A DNA stretch of 22,957 nt from positions 1 through 22,957 of the forward strand of contig JBJEJH010000054.1 of assembly GCA_051877855.1 (NCBI GenBank). The letters run 5' to 3'. Source of the stretch: MGBC120314 sp051877855 (lineage in GTDB: Bacteria > Bacillota > Clostridia > Lachnospirales > Lachnospiraceae). The notes beneath the pieces are model-generated. The model ran no database searches, was not told where the DNA came from, and saw only the letters and a list, made by a program, of their open reading frames with translations. Shown piece after piece: positions 15,773 through 22,752 of the stretch. Position numbers and translations under genes: made by a program. Every line of letters starts with the position of its first letter. The first letter of the stretch is position 1.

Positions 15773-15781
15773 ATTATAGCA
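15773..15781 (-). promoter_or_regulatory. Extended -10 promoter of the MoxR operon
   Basis: Read on the minus strand, 15781-15773 is TGCTATAAT, a perfect extended -10 (TG-n-TATAAT), about 64 bases before the moxR start. The -35 region is poor (TTTTAT at 17 bases). Palindromic repeat copy C begins 26 bases upstream of this element. Confidence 0.6.
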
Positions 15782-15806
15782 AAACAGAGCGTGAAATAAA
15801 AGATAG

Positions 15807-15857
15807 GTTTGTGTATTATATTTGGCTCGCAATTGCCACGAAATATTATACACAAAC
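15807..15857. repeat. Palindromic repeat, internally deleted copy C (51 nt)
   Basis: This copy has the same GTTTGTGTAT start and ATACACAAAC end as the two 125-nt copies. The right side (GGCTCGCAATTGCCACG at 15824-15840) matches 2832-2848 of copy A. The left inner arm and apical hairpin are missing, so about 74 bases have been lost in a single internal deletion. It lies in the divergent region between moxR (-) and the DUF4230 gene (+), immediately upstream of the moxR promoter. Confidence 0.85.
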
Positions 15858-15960
15858 ATTTAATTATGAATATGAGAAGGATAGATTAGAGTTCGCAAAA
15901 ATACAGGTACTGTTTTGACCCAAGATTAAACAAATAATAAAAAGACAAAGGAGAATGTGT

Positions 15961-16746
15961 ATGAATGAGAATGAAATTAAGGAGCAGGAATTGAAGAGTA
16001 TTATTGAGCAATCCGTTGATGAGTCGGTGAACCGTGCATTTAAAAAATATGGAAAGGTTTCCCGGTTTCCGGGTTTTTCTCTCCGTGGATTGATTTCAAT
16101 GTTGGTTATGGTTGCAGTGGTTGTAGTCGGGGTGCGTTGGTACATGGGACACAATGCAAATGATCCGGTTGCCCCGATTGAGGATCATGATCTAACACTG
16201 GAAAACAATGGAATATTTGGTTTCACGGTTGCTGATTTTGAAGAACCGATACTGGGAGAAGCGACACGGCAGAGGCTCCTGATCGTTGAAGAACAGGAGG
16301 TGTATGTGAACACAACGATTACAGACACCGGTTTATTTAATTGGGGAGTGTTTAATAAACAGCAGGCACTTACAATTCACGGCATAGGTCAGTATACGAT
16401 CGACCTCACTCAAATTACTTCTGCGGATATTAGTCTGGATGAGGAAACCTATGAACTCACGATAAGAATTCCACATGCCCAACTGCATCAGACGACCTTC
16501 GATCCTTCAAAAACAGAAATTGGTGATGCACAAAACGGTTGGTTAGCTTTTGGAAGTATCAAGATGAATGCTGAGCAGCAAAAAGCATTTGAAGTAGAAG
16601 CAAATGTGAAATTAGAAGCTAAATTGAGTGAGGCAGAACGCCTGGAAGAAGCCGATCGGTTTGCAAAGCTTTGTGCCTATGAAACCTATCAGCCAATCAT
16701 CAAGACTGTTTCACCGGCATATAAGGTTGTGATTGAATTTCAGTAA
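15961..16746 (+). CDS. DUF4230 domain-containing membrane-anchored protein
   Basis: A 261-residue protein of the DUF4230 family, function unknown. A charged cytoplasmic N-terminus (about 1-45, rich in Glu) precedes one membrane span (ISMLVMVAVVVVGVRW, about 50-65). The rest is extracytoplasmic, with the family-like pattern of beta strands (VNTTITDTGLFNWGVFNKQQALTIHG, YTIDLTQITSADISLD, YELTIRIPHAQL) and a C-terminal helical stretch ending KVVIEFQ. I choose ATG 15961 because AAAGGAG at 15947-15953 is seven bases away; ATG 15955 would leave only one base. It is divergent from the MoxR operon and convergent with the bicupin gene, so it appears to be a single-gene unit. No convincing promoter was found; TTGACC at 15915-15920 lacks a good -10. 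Confidence 0.85.
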   Translation: MNENEIKEQELKSIIEQSVDESVNRAFKKYGKVSRFPGFSLRGLISMLVMVAVVVVGVRWYMGHNANDPVAPIEDHDLTLENNGIFGFTVADFEEPILGEATRQRLLIVEEQEVYVNTTITDTGLFNWGVFNKQQALTIHGIGQYTIDLTQITSADISLDEETYELTIRIPHAQLHQTTFDPSKTEIGDAQNGWLAFGSIKMNAEQQKAFEVEANVKLEAKLSEAERLEEADRFAKLCAYETYQPIIKTVSPAYKVVIEFQ

Positions 16747-16782
16747 AAGAAGTAAGAGTAAAAGTACTTACAGCAACAATCA

Positions 16783-16813
16783 GAAAAAATCCCGCACGAA
16801 ATAGTGCGGGATT
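16783..16813 (-). terminator. Intrinsic terminator of the bicupin gene
   Basis: AATCCCGCAC at 16788-16797 pairs perfectly with GTGCGGGATT at 16804-16813 across a six-base loop. On the minus strand the stem is followed by TTTTTT (16788-16783), so it terminates the bicupin transcript, whose stop codon is about 20 bases before it. The + strand side has no T run. Confidence 0.88.
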
Positions 16814-16831
16814 ATACATTGAGCGTTGGAT

Positions 16832-18127
16832 TTAATGTTCTTTTGCGGCATTGCAAGGTGGATTTTTCACCTGGTAATCAAAGTTCTTGAAATACTGCAC
16901 ATTTTGTGGAGTACCATTTGCAGGAGGCATTTCGAAACCTGGATATTTAACAACCGGATTGCTTTCTTTCTTTACATTATCTAAAAATTCATCTGAAAGA
17001 TTAAGGGCAGATTTTACCACTTCTTTTGGTGTCATTGCAATCCATTGGGCTAATGAAATATCCGCAAAATGATTACTCTTAAATATCTCCAGGAAAATTA
17101 CTTTTTCATCACCGATGTTTTGTACATAGTGGAAATTGCCAACCGGAACATAGCCCACATCGCCGGCCTGGTAATTAAATGTTCTTGCCTTGGGACCGGG
17201 CTGAAATACAGTCATTCTGGCTTTTCCCTGAATATAATACTGAAGTTCGTCTGAATTGGAATGCCAGTGAATTTCTCTCATGCCGCCGGGTTCAATTTCG
17301 ACTAAGGCCGCGGAGGTCGAAGTGCAGGCAGGGAAGTTACTGTTATCCAATATTCGTATACTACCGCCATCGGAAACGATAGGTTTAACGTTGATCAACT
17401 CGTGTTTATAGGTATGGGGAACATCGCCGTATGGTGAGATCACTCTTTGGGATTCGATGGTGCCGGGATCACCGCCATCAACGATATATACCTCTTTTTC
17501 CGGAATAACATCAAATTCAGCTTCTTCACAACCAAAGTTTGCAGACAGCACATCCCGTGGAATGTGTGATAATAACTCTGATATTGAAAATGTATTATCC
17601 TCTGAATAGCTTCCTTTATCAAAAAACATTAAAAACTCACAACCGTCTTGCAATCCCTGAATCGAGTGTGGAATGTTGGCAGGGAAGATCCATCCCTCAC
17701 CGGGTCTGCAATCGGCGATAAAAGTTCTACCCCGTTCATCAACAGCAGTAACTCTTGCGCCACCCTGTAAAACATATCCCCATTCAGACTGAAGATGACT
17801 ATGCATTTCCCGGACACCCGGGGAAAGATTCATATTCACGACGGCCATGGTTTCATCCACCGGCAATTCTCTGCTTGTTATTTCCCGGGACCAGCCACCG
17901 GACTTTAATGTCATATGTGCGTCAGCAAATGAAAATTTTAAATTAGGTATCAAGCCAAAATCAGTAGCAGGGGGCACTAAAGTGTCCGGAAGTTGTCTTG
18001 CGCGTTCCGGATTTCTGGGGCCTAAATCTAATGCACCGGCGCCGTCACTTCGAATCGGTTGTGGCTCATGTGAATTCTTTAATTCATCCAATTTTTCCTG
18101 CATCCTTTTTGCAAATTCTCTATCCAT
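16832..18127 (-). CDS. Bicupin, oxalate decarboxylase family (OxdC-like)
   Basis: A 431-residue double-cupin enzyme closely resembling Bacillus OxdC, which converts oxalate to formate and CO2 using Mn. Cupin 1 has His109, His111, Glu115 (REMHSHLQSEWGY) and His154 (NIPHSIQG); cupin 2 has His287, His289, Glu294 (REIHWHSNSDELQYY) and His333. The arginines before each HxH pair and Glu347 (FLEIF) are kept. The active-site lid is SEDN at 175-178: the catalytic Glu (Glu162 in OxdC) is present, but the Bacillus SENS sequence is altered. The protein has about 40 extra C-terminal residues (PGFEMPPANGTPQNVQYFKN). No signal peptide, so it is cytoplasmic. AAGGAG lies nine bases before ATG 18127. Other substrates remain possible. 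Confidence 0.88.
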   Translation of the reverse strand: MDREFAKRMQEKLDELKNSHEPQPIRSDGAGALDLGPRNPERARQLPDTLVPPATDFGLIPNLKFSFADAHMTLKSGGWSREITSRELPVDETMAVVNMNLSPGVREMHSHLQSEWGYVLQGGARVTAVDERGRTFIADCRPGEGWIFPANIPHSIQGLQDGCEFLMFFDKGSYSEDNTFSISELLSHIPRDVLSANFGCEEAEFDVIPEKEVYIVDGGDPGTIESQRVISPYGDVPHTYKHELINVKPIVSDGGSIRILDNSNFPACTSTSAALVEIEPGGMREIHWHSNSDELQYYIQGKARMTVFQPGPKARTFNYQAGDVGYVPVGNFHYVQNIGDEKVIFLEIFKSNHFADISLAQWIAMTPKEVVKSALNLSDEFLDNVKKESNPVVKYPGFEMPPANGTPQNVQYFKNFDYQVKNPPCNAAKEH

Positions 18128-18188
18128 ACTATAAAACTCCTTTCCAGCATATATTTTTTACTAAAAAGGGGAAATTATGCTATATAAT

Positions 18189-18236
18189 AAAAAAAAATTA
18201 ACGGGAATTGCATTGATGTGGTACAACTCCCGTTAA
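18189..18236 (-). terminator. Intrinsic terminator after the 20-codon ORF, before the bicupin gene
   Basis: On the minus strand TTAACGGGAGTTG (18236-18224) pairs with CAATTCCCGTTAA (18210-18198), with one G-U pair, across a 13-base loop, followed directly by nine T residues (18197-18189). It ends the small-ORF transcript, or acts as an attenuator before the bicupin gene starting at 18127. Confidence 0.88.
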
Positions 18237-18269
18237 CTTTTACAAACCATATTAAATTGTACCTTCATA

Positions 18270-18332
18270 CTACTCACGATGTGCAAACTCATCGTAGTAC
18301 TCTCTTAAAAATTCAGCAATAGTCTTTAACAT
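18270..18332 (-). CDS. Putative 20-residue small protein or leader peptide
   Basis: On the minus strand, ATG at 18332 opens a frame reading MLKTIAEFLREYYDEFAHRE and ending at TAG. The perfect ribosome site AAGGAGG (18347-18341) lies eight bases before the ATG. The ORF also has a candidate promoter (-35/-10 at 18407-18379) and an intrinsic terminator about 35 bases after the stop, so it has a complete small transcription unit. The peptide would be an amphipathic helix with Leu, Ile, Phe and Tyr on one side and many Glu/Arg residues. I do not recognise it. It lies upstream of and co-directional with the bicupin gene, so it may be a leader peptide controlling readthrough or an independent small protein. 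Expression is not shown. Confidence 0.65.
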   Translation of the reverse strand: MLKTIAEFLREYYDEFAHRE

Positions 18333-18378
18333 ATGAGTGTCCTCCTTCCGGGAAATCGGTTCTCCCTTTGATGATTTT

Positions 18379-18407
18379 ATTGTATCACGGCAATGTATAA
18401 TAGTAAA
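18379..18407 (-). promoter_or_regulatory. Candidate promoter of the 20-codon ORF unit
   Basis: On the minus strand TTTACT (18407-18402) and TACAAT (18384-18379) are separated by exactly 17 bases. Transcription would start near 18372, giving a leader of about 40 bases before the ATG at 18332. The same promoter could feed the bicupin gene if the terminator at 18189-18236 is bypassed; I saw no better promoter between that terminator and the bicupin start. Confidence 0.5.
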
Positions 18408-18524
18408 ATTCTTATAATGAATGTATTACGATACTTTTAAAGTATGATTACTATCGAATGACATAAAAAACAATGCATGTTTTTATAAATTTTGCACAAA
18501 GTTAGAAAAAATGAAAAAAATATA

Positions 18525-18553
18525 TTGTAATATTTGTATAGAAGTTGTAATAT
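18525..18553 (+). promoter_or_regulatory. Candidate promoter of the maltodextrin ABC operon
   Basis: TTGTAA at 18525-18530 and TAATAT at 18548-18553 are 17 bases apart. The start site would fall near 18560, just before the paired LacI-type operators, which suits repression by blocking initiation or early elongation. Confidence 0.5.
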
Positions 18554-18569
18554 GGATGTAAGCAATAAA

Positions 18570-18593
18570 TGGAAACGTTTCCAGAAACGTTTC
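18570..18593. promoter_or_regulatory. Two adjacent LacI-family operators (cre-like)
   Basis: TGGAAACGTTTCCA at 18570-18583 is a perfect 14-bp palindrome and GAAACGTTTC at 18584-18593 a perfect 10-bp palindrome. Their centres are 12 bp apart, a little over one helical turn. Both have the central ACGT/AACGTT typical of LacI/GalR-family sites and also resemble CcpA cre boxes. They lie immediately downstream of the predicted promoter and 36 bases before the binding-protein gene. The likely binder is the LacI-family protein encoded at 21717-22724; CcpA is an alternative. Confidence 0.8.
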
Positions 18594-18628
18594 CAAATCA
18601 ATTAAGTTATGATACGGAGGTATTAATC

Positions 18629-19942
18629 ATGAAAAGAAAAGGTATTGCGTTAGTTGCAACCGCAGTAATGATGGGAATGGCCGTTCTTTCGGGCTGTTCA
18701 GGAAAAACTGCAGATTCATCAAAGGGTTCGGTTTATTATTTGAACTTTAAGCCGGAAGCAGATGCACAGTGGCAGGAATTAGCATCAATTTACACAAAGG
18801 AAACAGGAGTTAATGTTACGGTTGTAACTGCTGCATCCGATCAGTACGAACCAACTTTAAAGAGCGAGATGGCAAAGACCAATGCACCGACAATGTTCCA
18901 GGTAAATGGTCCGGTTGGCCTTGCTTCATGGAAGGATTACTGCTATGACCTTTCCGGTTCAGGTGTTTACGGACAGCTTTCATCCGAAGATTTTGCTCTT
19001 AAGGATGGAAATAAGGTTGCAGGAATTGGTTATGTAATTGAGTCTTACGGTATTATCTATAACAAGGCATTACTTGCTAAGGCAGGATATTCAGAAGCTG
19101 ATATCAAGAGTTTTGCAGATTTAAAGAAGGTTTGTGAAGATATTACAAAGAGATCTTCTGAATTAGGATTTAGTGCATTTACATCCGCAGGTATGGATGG
19201 CTCTTCCGACTGGAGATTTAAGACACATTTAGCAAACTTACCAATTTATTATGAATATAAGGCAGACGGAATTAACACAACCGACGCAATTAAGGGTACT
19301 TTCCTTGATAACTATCGTAATGTATGGGATCTTTACATTAACAACTCAACAACAAGTCCAAAGCAGTTAAGTGTTAAGACCGGTGATGATGCAGTTGCTG
19401 AATTTGTAAGCGGCAAGGCAGTATTTTATCAGAATGGTACATGGGCTTACTCCGATGTTTCTTCACTTGGCGATGAGAATCTTGGTATGCTTCCGATTTA
19501 TATTGGTGCTGCCGGCGAAGAAAATCAGGGCTTATGTACAGGTACCGAAAATTATTGGTGTGTAAATAACAAGGCATCCGAAGCCGATATCAAGGCAACA
19601 CTTGATTTCATGGAGTGGTGTGTAACAAATGATACAGCACTTAAAGCAATCTGCGGTTCTGCGAATGGAATGCCATCAGGTAAGGATGGTATGGGATTTG
19701 TCATTCCGTTTAAGAAGAACTTAGAGTCTACCAATCATCTTGTTAACTGTGCAAATGAGTATGTTGCAGCCGGAAAGACACCTGTAACCTGGAACTTTAC
19801 AACAATGCCTTCTGAGCAGTGGAAGAACGAAGTTGGTTCAGCACTTACAGTATATGCAGCTGATCAGACGGATGCTAATTGGGAACTTGTTAAGAAAGCA
19901 TTTGTAGAAGGATGGGCAACAGAAGCAGCAGCTTCTAAGTAA
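18629..19942 (+). CDS. ABC transporter sugar-binding lipoprotein (probably maltose/maltodextrin)
   Basis: A 437-residue extracellular solute-binding protein of the family 1 type. It starts MKRKGIALVATAVMMGMAVL and has a lipobox LSGC with Cys23 as the lipidated residue, so it is anchored on the outer face of the membrane. The mature part shows the usual fold signatures (VYYLNFKPEADAQWQELASI, YGIIYNKALLAKAGY, FVSGKAVFYQNGTWAYSDV). I choose ATG 18629 because GGAGG at 18616-18620 lies eight bases before it; an in-frame ATG at 18569 would translate the operators and place residues before the signal peptide. It is first in an operon with two permeases, a LacI regulator and malQ, which points to alpha-glucan oligosaccharides, although the ligand is inferred. 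Confidence 0.9.
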   Translation: MKRKGIALVATAVMMGMAVLSGCSGKTADSSKGSVYYLNFKPEADAQWQELASIYTKETGVNVTVVTAASDQYEPTLKSEMAKTNAPTMFQVNGPVGLASWKDYCYDLSGSGVYGQLSSEDFALKDGNKVAGIGYVIESYGIIYNKALLAKAGYSEADIKSFADLKKVCEDITKRSSELGFSAFTSAGMDGSSDWRFKTHLANLPIYYEYKADGINTTDAIKGTFLDNYRNVWDLYINNSTTSPKQLSVKTGDDAVAEFVSGKAVFYQNGTWAYSDVSSLGDENLGMLPIYIGAAGEENQGLCTGTENYWCVNNKASEADIKATLDFMEWCVTNDTALKAICGSANGMPSGKDGMGFVIPFKKNLESTNHLVNCANEYVAAGKTPVTWNFTTMPSEQWKNEVGSALTVYAADQTDANWELVKKAFVEGWATEAAASK

Positions 19943-19971
19943 ATTCATCCAGATGTTGGAGGAATAGAATT

Positions 19972-20814
19972 ATGGAAAAGGCAATGAAGAAATATTGGGC
20001 GGTTTTTCTCATACCGACAATGGCGGCATTTGCAATTGGGTTTATAGTCCCATTCATTGAAGGAATTTATTTATCATTTTGTGAATTTACGACAATTAAA
20101 GATGCGACTTTTGTTGGTATGAAAAATTATGTGAGAGCATTTCAGGATGAAACATTTCTTAATGCATTTTCATTCACATTTGTTTTTGCGGTGGTTACAC
20201 TGATTCTGATTAATGTTCTTGCGTTCTTGGTAGCACTTGCGTTAACACAGAATTTTCGTGGAACAAACATATTCCGAACAGTATTCTTCATGCCTAATCT
20301 TATTGGAGGAATTGTACTTGGATATGTTTGGCAGCTCATATTCGATGGTATCTTCAGCAAGTTTGATACTGCATTAAAACTCAATGAAGTGCTTGGCTTC
20401 TGGGGATTGGTAATTTTGATATGCTGGCAACAGATTGGTTACATGATGATCATATACATAGCAGGTCTTCAGTCCGTTCCGGCAGATATCACCGAGGCGG
20501 CGATGATTGATGGCGCAAACCGCACCCAGAGACTTTTTAAGATAACCATTCCAAATATGATGCCATCTTTTACAATTTGTACGTTTTTGACAATCACGAA
20601 TTCATTTAAGCTTTTCGATCAGAACCTGGCGTTGACAGGCGGTGAACCAATGCACAAGACCGAAATGCTGGCATTAAATATATATGACACATTTTACGGT
20701 CGAGTAGGATACGAAGGTGTTGGTCAGGCAAAGGCAGTTGTTTTCTTCCTGCTGGTAGTAGTCATAGGTTTGTTACAGCTTAGGCTTACAAGAAATAAGG
20801 AGGTACAGCAATGA
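19972..20814 (+). CDS. ABC sugar permease, MalF/MsmF type
   Basis: A 280-residue inner-membrane permease with about six hydrophobic spans, starting with AVFLIPTMAAFAIGFIVPF. The EAA loop that docks with the ATPase is EAAMIDGANRTQRLFKITIP (about residues 176-195). Short MalF-like subunits of this kind are usual in Gram-positive CUT1 importers. GGAGG lies nine bases before ATG 19972; a second in-frame ATG at 19984 is possible. It follows the binding protein by 29 bases and overlaps the next permease by four (ATGA). No ATP-binding subunit is encoded nearby, so a shared MsmK/MsmX-type ATPase encoded elsewhere is expected. Confidence 0.93.
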   Translation: MEKAMKKYWAVFLIPTMAAFAIGFIVPFIEGIYLSFCEFTTIKDATFVGMKNYVRAFQDETFLNAFSFTFVFAVVTLILINVLAFLVALALTQNFRGTNIFRTVFFMPNLIGGIVLGYVWQLIFDGIFSKFDTALKLNEVLGFWGLVILICWQQIGYMMIIYIAGLQSVPADITEAAMIDGANRTQRLFKITIPNMMPSFTICTFLTITNSFKLFDQNLALTGGEPMHKTEMLALNIYDTFYGRVGYEGVGQAKAVVFFLLVVVIGLLQLRLTRNKEVQQ

Positions 20815-21692
20815 TGAAATTATTTAAGAAAAAAAAGAATGATGAAAATTACATTGCACCGAATAATTCATTTTGGGGCTGGATGGCTACAATATTCTTT
20901 ACATTGATTTCGATATTGTTCGTTGCTCCGATATTCTTTGTACTGACGAATTCCATGAAGTCAAAGACCTATATTAATTTGGATACGTTTGGTTTACCAA
21001 CATCAGAAAGTTACGTTGGATTCGAAAATTATAATACCGCGATTACACAGTATGAATTTTTCAAAGCATTTGGATGGACCCTGTTTATTACCGTTTGTTC
21101 CGTTGTTGTAATCTTAATATGCTGTTCAATGTGTGCATGGTATATCACACGTGTTCGAAATATTTATACAAAGATAATTTATTTGTTATGTGTTTTTTCA
21201 ATGGTGATTCCATTCCAGATGGTAATGTTCACATTATCCGGTACGGCGGATGCCCTGGGACTTGGAACACCATGGGGAATTGTGATTGTATATCTGGGTT
21301 TTGGAGCCGGTCTTGCGGTATTCATGTTCTGCGGATTTGTTAAGAGTATTCCCGTTGAGGTGGAGGAAGCTGCGATGATTGACGGTTGCAATCCTGTACA
21401 GACATTTTTCAGGGTTGTTCTTCCGATGATGAAGTCAACATATATATCCGTAGGTATTCTGGAAGCAATGTGGATATGGAATGACTTCCTTCTTCCGTAT
21501 CTTGTTCTTGATATTAAAAAATATAAAACCATTTCCATTATCATTCAGTACATGAAGGGTAGTTATGGACGTGTTGACATGGGCGCAATTATGGCATGTC
21601 TTGTTTTAGCAATCATTCCTGTTATAATATTCTATATAAGCTGTCAGAAGTACATCGTTAAGGGTGTAGCTGCCGGTGCCGTAAAGGGATAA
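20811..21692 (+). CDS. ABC sugar permease, MalG/MsmG type
   Basis: The second permease half, 293 residues. After a basic cytoplasmic N-terminus (KLFKKKKND) come about six membrane spans, the first being WMATIFFTLISILFVAPIFF. The EAA loop reads EAAMIDGCNPVQTFFRVVLP (about 185-204), followed by WNDFLLPYLVL, typical of MalG-type subunits. AAGGAGG at 20797-20803 is seven bases before ATG 20811, which overlaps the stop codon of the upstream permease, so translation is coupled. Together with the previous gene it forms the transmembrane channel of a CUT1 importer. Confidence 0.93.
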   Translation: MMKLFKKKKNDENYIAPNNSFWGWMATIFFTLISILFVAPIFFVLTNSMKSKTYINLDTFGLPTSESYVGFENYNTAITQYEFFKAFGWTLFITVCSVVVILICCSMCAWYITRVRNIYTKIIYLLCVFSMVIPFQMVMFTLSGTADALGLGTPWGIVIVYLGFGAGLAVFMFCGFVKSIPVEVEEAAMIDGCNPVQTFFRVVLPMMKSTYISVGILEAMWIWNDFLLPYLVLDIKKYKTISIIIQYMKGSYGRVDMGAIMACLVLAIIPVIIFYISCQKYIVKGVAAGAVKG

Positions 21693-21716
21693 CTTAGAAG
21701 AAATCAGGAAAAAAGT

Positions 21717-22724
21717 ATGACAATAAAAGATATTGCAAAAGCTTCGGGATATGGTGTTGGGACCGTATCAAGGGTTATCAACAACCATCCCGATGTCAGT
21801 GAACAGGCGCGTGAAAAAATACATAAAGTAATTGAGGAAATGGGTTTTGAGCCAAATGAAAACGCCAAGATGCTGAAACAGAGAAATGGCACTTCCATTG
21901 GTGTTATCGTAAAGGGTAATCGAAATATGCTTTTTGCGGATATGCTGGAGGCAATTCAGCAAAGCCTCAAGGATACCGGGGAAAATGTCGAAATTGTGTA
22001 TATCGATGAAGATGCAAATGAGGTTGAGTGTGCAATAAAAATGTGCAAAAATTCATCGCCAAAGGGAATCTTCTTTTTGGGTGCCAATCTTCTCTATTTT
22101 GATGAACGTTTTGACCAGATTACGGTTCCGTGTGTGATTCTTTCTACCGATGGAAGAAGCCTCAAGAAGCATGAAAATCTTTCTTCGGTTTCGGTTGACG
22201 ATACCCGGGCTACCTATGAAATTGCCAAATACATTACAGATCATGGTCATGTAAATGTTGGAATATTGGGTGGTTTTCCATCCAAAACCCAGATTAGTTA
22301 CTCAAGATACATGGGCTGTCTTAATTGTTTTAAGGAAAACAATATTCCTTTTGATAATGACACCAACTATGAGGTATGCCGATTTTCCATGGAAGACGGG
22401 TATAAGGCGACACAGAAACTGTTAGACAAGAATAAAAATATAACAGCAATTATTGCATTTAGTGATACCATTGCACTTGGAGCAATCCGTGCAATCAAAG
22501 ATATGAATTTGTCCGTGCCGGATGATATTTCTGTGGTGGGATTTGATGGTATTCTCTCCACCCAATACAGTGTTCCGCGAATTGCGACGATATGTCAGGA
22601 CACCAGAAAAATGGCACAGACAGGTGTAGAGATTCTTTTAAAGAAAATTCATTATCCGGGTGCGGGAGAACATATTTTAATTCCGTATACATTTGAACCG
22701 GGTGAGAGTGTTAAGCAGATATAG
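21717..22724 (+). CDS. LacI-family transcriptional regulator of the sugar operon
   Basis: A 335-residue LacI/GalR-type regulator. The N-terminal helix-turn-helix is TIKDIAKASGYGVGTVSRVI (2-21), with the hinge helix region at about 45-58 (NENAKMLKQRNG). The rest is a periplasmic-binding-protein-like effector domain (TSIGVIVKGNRN, GIFFLGAN, NVGILGGFP, AIIAFSDTIALGAIRAIKD, ISVVGFDG). It lies between the permease genes and malQ, 24 bases after the former, and is therefore probably made from the operon it controls. The paired palindromes at 18570-18593 are the obvious operators. The inducer is probably a maltodextrin or derivative, by context only. Its ribosome site (AGGAAAAAAG) is weak, consistent with low expression. 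Confidence 0.92.
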   Translation: MTIKDIAKASGYGVGTVSRVINNHPDVSEQAREKIHKVIEEMGFEPNENAKMLKQRNGTSIGVIVKGNRNMLFADMLEAIQQSLKDTGENVEIVYIDEDANEVECAIKMCKNSSPKGIFFLGANLLYFDERFDQITVPCVILSTDGRSLKKHENLSSVSVDDTRATYEIAKYITDHGHVNVGILGGFPSKTQISYSRYMGCLNCFKENNIPFDNDTNYEVCRFSMEDGYKATQKLLDKNKNITAIIAFSDTIALGAIRAIKDMNLSVPDDISVVGFDGILSTQYSVPRIATICQDTRKMAQTGVEILLKKIHYPGAGEHILIPYTFEPGESVKQI

Positions 22725-22752
22725 AGACAAAAATAGGAGGATGAAGATATCA

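Noticed and set aside
15880..15900. Remnant of the outer 26-bp arm near copy C (GTTCGCAAAA)
   Set aside because: Only about nine or ten bases resemble the arm at 2873-2898 and no partner arm was found.
15915..15943. Promoter for the DUF4230 gene (TTGACC with a downstream AT-rich -10)
   Set aside because: The hexamer at proper spacing is TAAAAA and the start site would fall on the ribosome site, so it was not listed as a feature.
18569..18628. In-frame upstream ATG giving a 20-residue extension (METFPETFPN...) on the sugar-binding protein
   Set aside because: It translates the tandem operators, has no ribosome site and would place residues in front of a good lipoprotein signal peptide; ATG 18629 has GGAGG at correct spacing.
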